From contig JAITKG010000168.1 in the NCBI GenBank assembly GCA_031278495.1, positions 1 through 18,832 on the forward strand: a DNA stretch of 18,832 bases, given 5' to 3'. This DNA comes from Prevotellaceae bacterium (GTDB lineage: Bacteria; Bacteroidota; Bacteroidia; Bacteroidales; UBA932). A model generated the notes under the pieces. That model was not told the origin of the DNA, did not search any database, and worked only from the letters and a program-made list of their open reading frames with translations. The translations under genes and the position numbers were made by a program. Position 1 is the first letter of the stretch. Every line of letters starts with the position of its first letter. Below are positions 5,562 through 12,562 of the stretch, in pieces.

Positions 5562-6806
5562 ATGAAAGCAACGGCGTTGTTGCGTGAAAATTTCAGGGTG
5601 TCGCTCACGGCGGTAAAGACCAACCGCCTGCGCACCGGCTTGACAATCCTCATTATTGCTATCGGCATCATGTCGCTGGTAGGCATCCTCACCGCTATCG
5701 ACGCTATCAAAAATTCCATTACAACGAGTTTTACCAACATGGGCGCTAATTCGTTTACCATCCAAAAATGGGGAAATAATTTTCAGGTAATGAACAAGCG
5801 CATCCGCCGGCGCACCGCTTCTCACATCACCTATCAACAGGCATGCGAATTTAAGGAACGCTACCATATCCCGGCGGCTGTGGGCATCAATACATGGGTA
5901 ACGAGAGGCGCAACGGTTAAATATGGTTCGGAACAAACCGATCCCAACATCGGGATTGAAGCCTCGAACGAAGACTATATCCTCACCAATGGCGCGGAAA
6001 TAGAACGGGGGCGCAATTTCACCGCCCACGACGTCGAGAACGCCGCTTTCGTGGCTATTATCGGCAATAATATTGAAAAAAAACTGTTCAACGGGAAAAA
6101 TCCCATCGACGAACATATTATTATAGGCGGCAACCGCTACCGCGTGATAGGCACGTTCAAATCCAAGCGGTCGAGTTTCGGCAGCGGGCTTGACCGCCGG
6201 GTGCTGATTCCTGTAAGTAATGCCCGCAGCGTATTCGGTTATCCCAACCAGTTGTTTTACTTGGAAATAATGCCCCTTGACCCCGACCGCTCCGAAGAAG
6301 CCATTGTAGAAGCGGAAGGCTTGTTCCGCCTCATCCGCCGCTTGGAGCCGCAGGACGAAACCGATTTCTCTATTGATCGCAGCGATGCGTTGATAAATAT
6401 GATGATGGAATTTATGACTACCGCCACGCTGGTGGCTATTGTCATTGGCTTAATCACCTTGTTGGGCGCGGCTGTCGGGCTGATGAACATCATGCTGGTA
6501 TCGGTGAATGAACGCACCCGCGAAATCGGAACGCGCAAAGCCATTGGCGCGCGCGCCGGCACCATTAAACAGCAATTCCTTTTCGAATCCATTGTCATCG
6601 GGCAGTTGGGCGGATTATTGGGGATAATACTGGGTATTATTATCGGCAATGCCGTAGCCGGGCTGACGGGCGCATCGTTTATCATTCCCTGGTTTTGGAT
6701 GCTGGTGGGCGTGTCGTTGTGTTTTGGCGTAAGCATTGCCTCAGGCTATATTCCAGCCGTCCGCGCCGCCCGGTTAGACCCGATAGAAGCATTGCACTAC
6801 GAATAA
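5562..6806 (+). CDS. ABC transporter permease, MacB/FtsX type
   Basis: 414 residues from ATG 5562. The frame is open further upstream to 5478, but that extension is encoded by the GC-rich repeat and contains no membrane-protein features. Layout: a short cytoplasmic N-terminus (MKATALLRENFRVSLTAVKTN), the first membrane helix LTILIIAIGIMSLVGILTAI (about 27-46), a large periplasmic MacB_PCD domain (about 50-285), then three C-terminal FtsX helices (ATLVAIVIGLITLLGAAVGLMNIML; FESIVIGQLGGLLGIILGIIIG; WFWMLVGVSLCFGVSIASGYIPA). The cytoplasmic loop NERTREIGTRKAIGAR between the first two C-terminal helices is the classic coupling motif of this family. Such proteins work as mechanotransmission permeases with a MacB-type ATPase, for export of peptides or lipoproteins. 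No ATPase gene is adjacent, so the substrate is unknown. Confidence 0.9.
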   Translation: MKATALLRENFRVSLTAVKTNRLRTGLTILIIAIGIMSLVGILTAIDAIKNSITTSFTNMGANSFTIQKWGNNFQVMNKRIRRRTASHITYQQACEFKERYHIPAAVGINTWVTRGATVKYGSEQTDPNIGIEASNEDYILTNGAEIERGRNFTAHDVENAAFVAIIGNNIEKKLFNGKNPIDEHIIIGGNRYRVIGTFKSKRSSFGSGLDRRVLIPVSNARSVFGYPNQLFYLEIMPLDPDRSEEAIVEAEGLFRLIRRLEPQDETDFSIDRSDALINMMMEFMTTATLVAIVIGLITLLGAAVGLMNIMLVSVNERTREIGTRKAIGARAGTIKQQFLFESIVIGQLGGLLGIILGIIIGNAVAGLTGASFIIPWFWMLVGVSLCFGVSIASGYIPAVRAARLDPIEALHYE

Positions 6807-6850
6807 TTGAGAATGGAAAATGGACGGCGCAACCTTCAATGTTATTGCAG
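6805..6850. repeat. Short heptad array between convergent permease gene and tonB
   Basis: AATTGAG AATGGAA AATGGAC, then GGCGC and AACCTTCAATG. It is a degenerate small copy of the heptad family that starts at the permease stop and enters the tonB 3' end. Confidence 0.45.
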
Positions 6851-7723
6851 CCGGAAGACATAAGTAATCGTACCGTATTGTACCAATTCTGTAGGGGAAC
6901 TTGTGAATCTTGTTTTCAATGCAGCTTCTTTAGCTGCGCTCCATAAAATAGCATCCGACACGGTAGATCCTTTCGCGCCGGCTTTTGCTGACGTTACCCG
7001 CCCATCCCTGTCTACGGAAATTTCCACAACTACGCTTCCTTGTAAGTTTTGCGAATAGTCCGGAACCGGCATTTTCCCGACAATGGAACGCCCCGTCAAA
7101 CTAAACGACGGACCGCCCAATACCGTAGTAGAACTTTTTTCCGTTTGCGTATCATCGCCGCCGCCTTTGAACACAGTAGCGCTTAGGAGCTGTGCGGTAG
7201 CCCCCTGTTGCGAAGCCCCGCCGTCATTTACCATACTCGGATTAAACAAGGCATAAGGATTGATAGGCGTAACCGTCGTGTCCGGCGCCGGGTCATAGCG
7301 TTCCACGTCGCCGTGCGCATTAGCGCCATTGGAAGAAGTGAGCGGAGTAGTATTTTTGGCTACCTGCGGCGCTGTCGAAGGCTTATCGGGAGTTGCCGAA
7401 GCTTTCGTGCCCTGTTTTCCCGGCGTTGTTACCGGCTTGGGCGTTTTTCTGGAAGTCGATTTTGCGCCGCCGGATCTTGGCACAGATTTGGTTTCCCCAA
7501 CCGTATTCGTTTTATTCGTGGTAAAAATAGAGATATTTTTGGGCGTTTCTTCTTTCGGCGGTTCAAAAGCAATCAGCACTTCCTTCCGTGGCGGAGGCAC
7601 ATCATAAGAACGCACCGCCATAGTAGCTATCCAGAACGTAATCAACAACGCGGAATGGAACACCAGCGTGGCTATTACGCCAACCGTACGCTTCTCTCTA
7701 TTTATAGTAGCTTCTGAACTCAT
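6842..7723 (-). CDS. tonB: TonB-family energy transducer
   Basis: A 293-residue inner-membrane protein that spans the periplasm and passes proton-motive energy from ExbB/ExbD to outer-membrane transporters. It has a short cytoplasmic N-terminus, one membrane helix (VGVIATLVFHSALLITFWIATMAV, about 14-37), the PPPRKEVLIAFEPPKEE segment and a long Lys/Pro/Thr/Ser-rich periplasmic linker (about 55-195). The C-terminal TonB domain is MPVPDYSQNLQGSVVVEISVD, then DGRVTSAKAGAKGST and KEAALKTRF, ending GTITYVFRLQ. Gly-rich and TPQT-like linker content varies strongly in the family. It is last of the exbB-exbD-tonB series, with six bases after exbD, so it is surely co-transcribed. A TolA-like role in envelope constriction is an alternative, but no tolB or pal is nearby. 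Confidence 0.88.
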   Translation of the reverse strand: MSSEATINREKRTVGVIATLVFHSALLITFWIATMAVRSYDVPPPRKEVLIAFEPPKEETPKNISIFTTNKTNTVGETKSVPRSGGAKSTSRKTPKPVTTPGKQGTKASATPDKPSTAPQVAKNTTPLTSSNGANAHGDVERYDPAPDTTVTPINPYALFNPSMVNDGGASQQGATAQLLSATVFKGGGDDTQTEKSSTTVLGGPSFSLTGRSIVGKMPVPDYSQNLQGSVVVEISVDRDGRVTSAKAGAKGSTVSDAILWSAAKEAALKTRFTSSPTELVQYGTITYVFRLQ

Positions 7724-7729
7724 AAAAAT

Positions 7730-8149
7730 TTATTCAGGTTCGGGTTCTGTAGCTAACAAAACCTTATAGTTATTGCGTTTGGCAATATTCATAACATCCA
7801 CTATTTCTTTTACCGGAATAGTTTCATCTACATATAAAGAAATCACCGGCTCTTCCTGGTCTTGCAAATAATTTTGCAATAAGCCTTCTATAGCGTTAAA
7901 CGGGACAGGTTGCTGGTTATTGTTTATATGATAGGTGTAGCTACCGGTTTCCGGATAGTGTTTAATAGCTACCGTTACTTCTACTTTGCTCGCCACCGTA
8001 TTGGTGCTCTTGGGAAGCAATAACCGCAAAGCATTGGGGCTTGCCTGTGTTGCCGATATCATAAAAAAGATAAGCAGCAAAAACACCAGGTCGGTCATGG
8101 ACGACAAGGGAAATGACGGGTCAACGTTGAGCTTTGTTTTAATTGCCAT
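7730..8149 (-). CDS. exbD: ExbD/TolR-family biopolymer transport protein
   Basis: A 139-residue single-span protein of the proton channel that drives TonB. A short cytoplasmic N-terminus (MAIKTKLNVDPSFPLSS) precedes the membrane helix SMTDLVFLLLIFFMISATQ, which holds the conserved proton-carrying Asp (MTDLVFLLLIFFM, Asp20). The periplasmic domain ends in DETIPVKEIVDVMNIAKRNNYKVLLATEPE, typical of ExbD. It is five bases downstream of exbB and six upstream of tonB. Only one exbD is present here, whereas Bacteroidota loci often carry two. Confidence 0.92.
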   Translation of the reverse strand: MAIKTKLNVDPSFPLSSMTDLVFLLLIFFMISATQASPNALRLLLPKSTNTVASKVEVTVAIKHYPETGSYTYHINNNQQPVPFNAIEGLLQNYLQDQEEPVISLYVDETIPVKEIVDVMNIAKRNNYKVLLATEPEPE

Positions 8150-8154
8150 ACCGG

Positions 8155-8916
8155 TTATTGTTTAACGGGTTCGTTCAAAATATCTATAAAGTAAATGGTA
8201 TTTTTCTCTAATTTATTAACGAAATTTTTAATACGTGTCGTTAAATAATTATATCCGAAATAAGCCAAAATAGCCACAATCAAGCCGGCAACCGTAGTGA
8301 TTAACGCGGTGTAGATACCGCCGGAAAGCATTGACATATTCACCGTGCCGCTACCGCTTACCGCCATATTGTAAAATGCTTGCACCATCCCAATCACTGT
8401 GCCGAGAAAACCAACCATGGGCGCACCGCCGGAAATAGTAGCTAAAATAGGCAGCCCGCGTTCCAAGCGAGCAATTTCAAGGTTGCCGGTATTTTCTATC
8501 GCTTCCCGTATGTCAGCCAATGGGCGTCCCAAACTCGAAATACCTTTTTCAACCATACGACCTATCGGCGTATTTTCGTGCTGGCATAACGCCCGCGCCG
8601 CATCAATACGGCTTTCCCTGATATAATTGGCAATTTGATCCATAAAGCGCGGGTCTATGCGCGTGGTCTTCTGAATAACTACCAAACGTTCAAAAAATAT
8701 GTACACAGCAATTAGCGATAAGAGGAAAAGCGGAAACATTAACCAGCCGCCTTTCAACGTCAATTCCCATACAGATATGCTCTCTTGTCCCGTGATTTTT
8801 TCAATGGTAAATTCATCTTGTTGTGGCAACTCTTCCGTAGTTTGTTGCGCAAAACCGCTAACCGTAGCGATAAAAAGCGCCACAATAAGTGCAAAAGTAT
8901 AATTTCTAAATTTCAT
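8155..8916 (-). CDS. exbB: ExbB/TolQ/MotA-family proton channel protein
   Basis: 253 residues. A leading hydrophobic segment (YTFALIVALFIATVSGFA, followed by QQTTEELPQQDE) looks like a cleavable signal, as in many Bacteroidota ExbB proteins. Three membrane helices follow: GGWLMFPLFLLSLIAVYIFFERL (about 57-79), LPILATISGGAPMVGFLGTVIGMVQAF (about 152-180) and GGIYTALITTVAGLIVAILAYFGYNYL (about 200-228). The motif GAPMVGFLGTVIGMVQAF and the Thr-rich last helix form the channel with ExbD. It begins the exbB-exbD-tonB series and lies 39 bases after the deoxyhypusine synthase-like gene on the same strand. I saw no strong -7 box in that gap, so it may be transcribed from the promoter at 10059-10066. 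Confidence 0.92.
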   Translation of the reverse strand: MKFRNYTFALIVALFIATVSGFAQQTTEELPQQDEFTIEKITGQESISVWELTLKGGWLMFPLFLLSLIAVYIFFERLVVIQKTTRIDPRFMDQIANYIRESRIDAARALCQHENTPIGRMVEKGISSLGRPLADIREAIENTGNLEIARLERGLPILATISGGAPMVGFLGTVIGMVQAFYNMAVSGSGTVNMSMLSGGIYTALITTVAGLIVAILAYFGYNYLTTRIKNFVNKLEKNTIYFIDILNEPVKQ

Positions 8917-8955
8917 AATTAAAATAAGATTTAAAGAGTGTATGCTATTTGTAGA

Positions 8956-10002
8956 TTATTTCTTTTTTGTTTGGTGAAAAAGTTTAGCCCATTCATATTT
9001 TTTTCGTTTCTTCCAATCGCCTTTATGGTAAGCATAGCTGGCAATAAGCGGAACGACTGTTGTCGCTTCGGCATATACCATTTGTTCGTGTGCAGTATCC
9101 ACTTTGCCCCACGATGACGCTTCTTTTAAGGTAGAACTCGAACAGGCGCCGTCGCGCGAATCGGCTACGGTGATTTGTACGGCATATTGGTGCATCGGCA
9201 CTTCTACGCCGAGGCATTCGGCGCATACTACCGTGTCCTGCGCAAAATTCTTCGGCACGCCGCCGCCCACCATAAACAACCCGCTGGTTTTAGCCGCCAT
9301 TTTTATTTCGGTCAGTTCGCGAAAATCAGCTACCGAGTCAATGGTCAAATATGGTTTTTTCTTTTTGATACGTTCTGCTTGATGCATCACCAATCCAAAG
9401 CCTGCGCTGCAATCGGAGAAAGCAGGAACAAAAACCGGCACTTGTTGTTCGTAGCAAGTTTGCAGTAATGAATTTTTCTTTTTAGCATTTTTTGTAAGCC
9501 ATTTGCCAGTTTCCCAAATGAACTCTCGCGAAGAATAGGGACGGGCTTCCAAAGCATCGGCAATTTTTTTAATTGTTGCATCGCAATCCTGCAGCTCTTC
9601 TTCGTCGATATAGGTATCATAAATACGGTCTATATAATTTTTTCGCAACAAGGTATCGTCCACAAAAGGCGTTCCCTTGTAATGCTTGTAGCCCAAAGCC
9701 TCGAAGAAGTCCATATCTATAACGGACGCGCCGGTAGCCACAACGCAATCAATCATATTAAAACGAACCATATCTACATACACCTGCATACATCCGGCAG
9801 CGCTGGTACTACCGGCAAGAATTAGCCAATTCGTACAATTTTTATTGCGTATCATCAGTTGCAGGACGTCGGCGGCAGCAGCCGTATCGCGCGAAGAAAA
9901 AGACATATCGCGCATGGAATCAATAATTTCTGTAGAATCAATTTTCGTAATATCTATATGCCGAATCTCTTCTTTCAGCATATCCTTTTTTTTAATCGTC
10001 AT
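8956..10002 (-). CDS. Deoxyhypusine synthase-like protein (probable homospermidine synthase-type)
   Basis: A 348-residue member of the deoxyhypusine synthase family, an NAD-dependent enzyme that moves the aminobutyl group of spermidine to an acceptor. Family features: FSSRDTAAAADVLQLMI, ILAGSTSAAGCMQVYVDMVRFNMIDCVVATGASVIDMDFFEALG, VPVFVPAFSDCSAGFG, GLFMVGGGVPKNF and ADSRDGACSSSTLKEASSWGKV. Lys300 in SSWGKV is in the place of the catalytic Lys that forms the enzyme-substrate intermediate in eukaryotic DHS. Bacteria have no eIF5A, so the acceptor is probably putrescine (homospermidine) or another amine. That is family knowledge, not something the sequence shows. No polyamine gene is adjacent; it lies directly upstream of exbB. 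The tail is very Lys-rich. Confidence 0.87.
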   Translation of the reverse strand: MTIKKKDMLKEEIRHIDITKIDSTEIIDSMRDMSFSSRDTAAAADVLQLMIRNKNCTNWLILAGSTSAAGCMQVYVDMVRFNMIDCVVATGASVIDMDFFEALGYKHYKGTPFVDDTLLRKNYIDRIYDTYIDEEELQDCDATIKKIADALEARPYSSREFIWETGKWLTKNAKKKNSLLQTCYEQQVPVFVPAFSDCSAGFGLVMHQAERIKKKKPYLTIDSVADFRELTEIKMAAKTSGLFMVGGGVPKNFAQDTVVCAECLGVEVPMHQYAVQITVADSRDGACSSSTLKEASSWGKVDTAHEQMVYAEATTVVPLIASYAYHKGDWKKRKKYEWAKLFHQTKKK

Positions 10003-10058
10003 AAATTTTATATCGTAACCCGTTATTTTTCACAGATTCATTAAAGGAATCTATTACA

Positions 10059-10066
10059 CAAAGGTA
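10059..10066 (-). promoter_or_regulatory. -7 box for the deoxyhypusine synthase-like gene
   Basis: On the minus strand TACCTTTG (10066 to 10059) matches TAnnTTTG and lies 57 bases before the ATG at 10002. The expected -33 position has only a weak TTTT-like match. It may drive a four-gene transcript through tonB. Confidence 0.6.
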
Positions 10067-10224
10067 GGTAATATTTTTGAAATGCTAAAAATAGTTTTTC
10101 GCTTTCCTGTTGTAAAAATATATATATTTAAAAATAAGTCCATTTCAATACATTTATTTTATGTAAAGATTTTTAATGGCGCAATATATGGACGTCAAAA
10201 AAGTTGATAATATTTTAAATTTAA

Positions 10225-10255
10225 TTTGGAATTATCATTTATTTGAGTACCTTTG
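10225..10255 (+). promoter_or_regulatory. Consensus promoter of the RRM protein gene
   Basis: TTTG at 10225-10228 and TACCTTTG at 10248-10255 are 19 bases apart, the best full match to the Bacteroidota promoter in the window. Transcription should start near 10261, giving a 60-base AT-rich leader before ATG 10322. The rest of the 10003-10321 gap holds the minus-strand promoter at 10059-10066 and AT-rich sequence without genes. Confidence 0.85.
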
Positions 10256-10259
10256 CACT

Positions 10260-10290
10260 GCTATTTCCTTATTTTTATAAAAAAAATAGC
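10260..10290 (+). promoter_or_regulatory. Hairpin at the 5' end of the RRM gene leader
   Basis: GCTATTT (10260-10266) is complementary to AAATAGC (10284-10290), and the sequence between them adds further T/A pairs (ATTTTTAT with AAAAA). The hairpin would begin almost at the predicted transcript 5' end. RRM genes are often autoregulated or cold-responsive, but that is an inference here. Confidence 0.45.
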
Positions 10291-10321
10291 ATTTATTTTT
10301 TATTAATTTTATTTTTGTTCT

Positions 10322-10585
10322 ATGAACATTTTTATTTCCGGCTTAAGTTTTAAAGCCACTGATGAAGACTTGAAACAAGTTTTCTCGGCTTACGGTGAAG
10401 TATCGTCAGCCAAAATTATCACTGAACGCGGTACTCGTCGCTCCAAAGGTTATGGGTTCGTGGAAATGCCCAATGATGCGGAAGGCAACAAGGCTATCGC
10501 TGCCCTTAACGGCAGTGAACAGCTTGGTCGCACGGTTAACGTATCGGTGGCACGTGACAGGGTGGAACGCGACCGCAGTTATTAA
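10322..10585 (+). CDS. Small RRM-domain RNA-binding protein
   Basis: An 87-residue protein made of one RNA recognition motif. RNP2 is IFISGL (residues 3-8) and RNP1 is KGYGFVEM (42-49) with the aromatic residues that stack on RNA bases. The helix DEDLKQVFSAYGEV and the final strand GRTVNVSVA complete the fold, followed by a short charged tail RDRVERDRSY. Proteins of this size and form are common in Bacteroidota and Cyanobacteria. They bind single-stranded RNA in the cytoplasm and are often cold-induced or post-transcriptional regulators; that role is not shown by this sequence. The gene stands alone between a strong promoter and a strong terminator, which suggests high, monocistronic expression. 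Confidence 0.93.
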   Translation: MNIFISGLSFKATDEDLKQVFSAYGEVSSAKIITERGTRRSKGYGFVEMPNDAEGNKAIAALNGSEQLGRTVNVSVARDRVERDRSY

Positions 10586-10592
10586 CAGTAGG

Positions 10593-10646
10593 CGGCTTGG
10601 AAAGCCGGTTACTTACACACGAGATTATATATTCTATAATATATAA
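10593..10646 (+). other. Two hairpins in the 3' UTR of the RRM gene
   Basis: CGGCTT GGA AAGCCG (10593-10607) is a perfect six-pair stem, and the AT-rich near-palindrome at about 10625-10646 (TTATATAT ... ATATATAA) is another. Neither is followed by a T-run, so they are not terminators; the terminator is at 10670-10702. Confidence 0.5.
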
Positions 10647-10669
10647 GTGAAATTACTGCTAATCTGAAG

Positions 10670-10702
10670 AAAAATTCGTTTGATAACCAAACGAATTTTT
10701 TT
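10670..10702. terminator. Bidirectional rho-independent terminator
   Basis: AAAAATTCGTTTG and CAAACGAATTTTT form a 13-pair stem around a short loop (10683-10687), with a T-run on the plus strand. The minus strand also ends in TTTTTC, so it can serve both the RRM gene and the convergent acetyltransferase operon ending at 10721. Confidence 0.88.
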
Positions 10703-10720
10703 GTGTTATTACCGGAGCGT

Positions 10721-11566
10721 CTAATCCTTCAGCAGGTTTATATACGCATGGACAGTAGAAATCGTTGCCGGCGGCGGAATTAACCACTTCAACATGGCAA
10801 GCGGTACAGTAATTCCCCGCTTTGCCCACAAAGGACTATCCACTGCCAGATGACCGATAAAATAGCGGCAGTGCGCATATCGTTGTTTCAGGAAATACAA
10901 GGCTGCCGGCGCCAAAGCAGGCGTCAATGCAATTTCTTTCAGTAGAACGGCGTCGCCTTTGGGTTCTACCACGATATATCCTTCGTCATCGTCTTGGGAA
11001 AAATAATAAACGCCGCCCTGCAACAAGCGGCTTTCTTTTAATGTGTACTGCAATGCCTCGCTATCCCAACGGACAAAAAAACCGCCCGATGCAAAATAAC
11101 GTTCCCGCAAAGCAAAAAATGTTTCCGCTTCTTGAAGCGGAATACCGTTCAAAATATTTACCGGTACAATTTCATCTACGGAAAATTTGACAACGCGACG
11201 ATAAAAAACCGTTGAAAACCCTTGCCGCGCATAAAAATGAAACAATTCCGGCGTAGCGGGTACCACTATTTCCAAAGCGCAATTTGCCGCTCTCGCCTGT
11301 TCGTCGGCTTGCTGCGCCAAGTCGAAAGAAAAGCCGTTATTCCGAAACTCCGGTAATGTCGCCACCGCATACACGTAACGCGCCGTAAATTCTTCGTGCG
11401 GCGTAACCACCGTTACTGGCAACAGTGTCATCATTGCCACTCCTCTACCCGCTTTGCAATATACCAATGTATTTTGAGGACGGTATCGTTCGGAAAAATA
11501 AAAATCAATATATGTATCAGCGTCATTAAAACACGCACGCCAAATATTTTTCAATTCTTCTATCAT
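10721..11566 (-). CDS. GNAT-family N-acetyltransferase
   Basis: 281 residues. The N-terminal half has the GNAT fold: LVYCKAGRGVAMMTLLPVTVV, then the acetyl-CoA site YVYAVATLPEFRNNGFSFDLAQQADEQA, in which RNNGFS (75-80) stands for the R/Q-x-x-G-x-G/A motif. LEIVVPATPELFHFYARQGFSTVFYRR is the usual strand-helix end of the domain. The C-terminal half (about 150-281) may hold a second, degenerate acetyltransferase or SCP2-like domain as in Eis-type proteins; the substrate is unknown. Its ATG overlaps the stop of the upstream DUF2156 gene (ATGA at 11563-11566), showing translational coupling. The operon ends at the terminator at 10670-10702. Confidence 0.85.
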   Translation of the reverse strand: MIEELKNIWRACFNDADTYIDFYFSERYRPQNTLVYCKAGRGVAMMTLLPVTVVTPHEEFTARYVYAVATLPEFRNNGFSFDLAQQADEQARAANCALEIVVPATPELFHFYARQGFSTVFYRRVVKFSVDEIVPVNILNGIPLQEAETFFALRERYFASGGFFVRWDSEALQYTLKESRLLQGGVYYFSQDDDEGYIVVEPKGDAVLLKEIALTPALAPAALYFLKQRYAHCRYFIGHLAVDSPLWAKRGITVPLAMLKWLIPPPATISTVHAYINLLKD

Positions 11567-12456
11567 GCGGTAATAAGTTCTGCGCTGTATTTTTCAATCA
11601 TAAACACCGGCCGGTACGATAGTTTCGCTTTACGCAGCCCTTCGTCGCCGGTGTCGTCTTCGCGGTTGATGTATGTCAAACGGGCTGCATGCCGTCCGGC
11701 AAATTCGCGGTTAATAAGCTGGTAAGCTCCCGGAAATTCTTCACCAAAAGCCTTTTCAATATGCACAATAAATGTATCGGAATTTATTTGTTCGCCAACA
11801 GTGTAGGCTATCACTTTCCCCCCCACGCGCAGTAAGCCGCCAACCAACATTTCATCAGAAAAATAATTCAACGCACGGCGCACTGCACAAGTTTCCGCCT
11901 GCAACGAAGAATTTTCATGGCAGGCATACATACGGCACCATTCGTCGTTCATCTGCACGCACTCTTGTAAATTACCGGTGGTAATCGTTTCGTAATGCCA
12001 TTCAAAATTTTTATTGAACCGTGAAATTAAATTACGTTTGGGTTGGTATTTTTTTCCGGATAAATTTATCAAATCTTCGGAATGGTAAACATAATCAAAA
12101 GTATTCCGCAGCAAAGTAAAATGAAAACGCCCGGGAAATAACTGTTCCAACAATTGTTTTCCTTCCGCTTGTATGGCGCGTAGCACAAAGGGCTGCCCCA
12201 GCAGAACGGCATCATCCATCATAGCTGTTATAGCAGCTTTCAGGTTACCGGCGCCTGCCGGATAAAGGTAGCTTTTCTTTTCCATACCGCTACGGCACAA
12301 TAAAAAATCCTCGAAAAAAGTAATCTCGCTGTTAAATGTTTTTGACCAATTAAAAATATTTGCAAAAGAATATTCCGCAGCACGGAAACCGGACAGTTTT
12401 AATATTTCGTTTGTTTTTTCTCTATCGGCAAAAGTTATTGCCTGAAAGTTTATCAT
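11563..12456 (-). CDS. DUF2156 protein (phosphatidylglycerol lysyltransferase C-terminal-like)
   Basis: 297 residues resembling the DUF2156 domain, a double-GNAT fold also found at the C-terminus of the lipid aminoacyltransferase MprF. Recognisable points are the early aromatic segment ADREKTNEILKLSGFRAAEYSFANIFNW, LINLSGKKYQPKRNLISRFNKNF, the central helix with NDEWCRMY, LLRVGGKVIAYTVGEQINSDTFIVHIEKAFGEEFPGAYQLINREFA and LTYINREDDTGDEGLRKAKLSYRPVFMIEKY near the end. There are no membrane helices, so unlike MprF it is soluble. It could be an aminoacyl-tRNA- or acyl-CoA-dependent transferase, but the substrate is not known. It is first in a two-gene operon with the GNAT gene. Its -7 box is at 12516-12509. 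Confidence 0.82.
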   Translation of the reverse strand: MINFQAITFADREKTNEILKLSGFRAAEYSFANIFNWSKTFNSEITFFEDFLLCRSGMEKKSYLYPAGAGNLKAAITAMMDDAVLLGQPFVLRAIQAEGKQLLEQLFPGRFHFTLLRNTFDYVYHSEDLINLSGKKYQPKRNLISRFNKNFEWHYETITTGNLQECVQMNDEWCRMYACHENSSLQAETCAVRRALNYFSDEMLVGGLLRVGGKVIAYTVGEQINSDTFIVHIEKAFGEEFPGAYQLINREFAGRHAARLTYINREDDTGDEGLRKAKLSYRPVFMIEKYSAELITA

Positions 12457-12495
12457 ATATTTTTTTAAAAATAACTAACTTTACAAAAAAAATTG

Positions 12496-12516
12496 TACCT
12501 TTGGTCTACAAAGATA
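12496..12516. promoter_or_regulatory. Interlocked divergent promoters (response regulator / DUF2156 operon)
   Basis: TACCTTTG on the plus strand (12496-12503) and TATCTTTG on the minus strand (12516 to 12509) face each other with five bases between. Each predicted start site would fall within or beside the other -7 box, so two polymerases could not sit there together. Neither side has a clear -33 TTTG. Leaders would be about 50 bases on each side. Confidence 0.65.
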
Positions 12517-12562
12517 CAAAAAAGAAGCTGTAATTTATATAAATTTTTTAACCAAATCCTTT

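Noticed and set aside
5535..6116. A 193-codon open frame on the minus strand
   Set aside because: It lies opposite the MacB/FtsX-type permease gene, whose protein has clear family motifs. The minus-strand product has no recognisable domain and no promoter.
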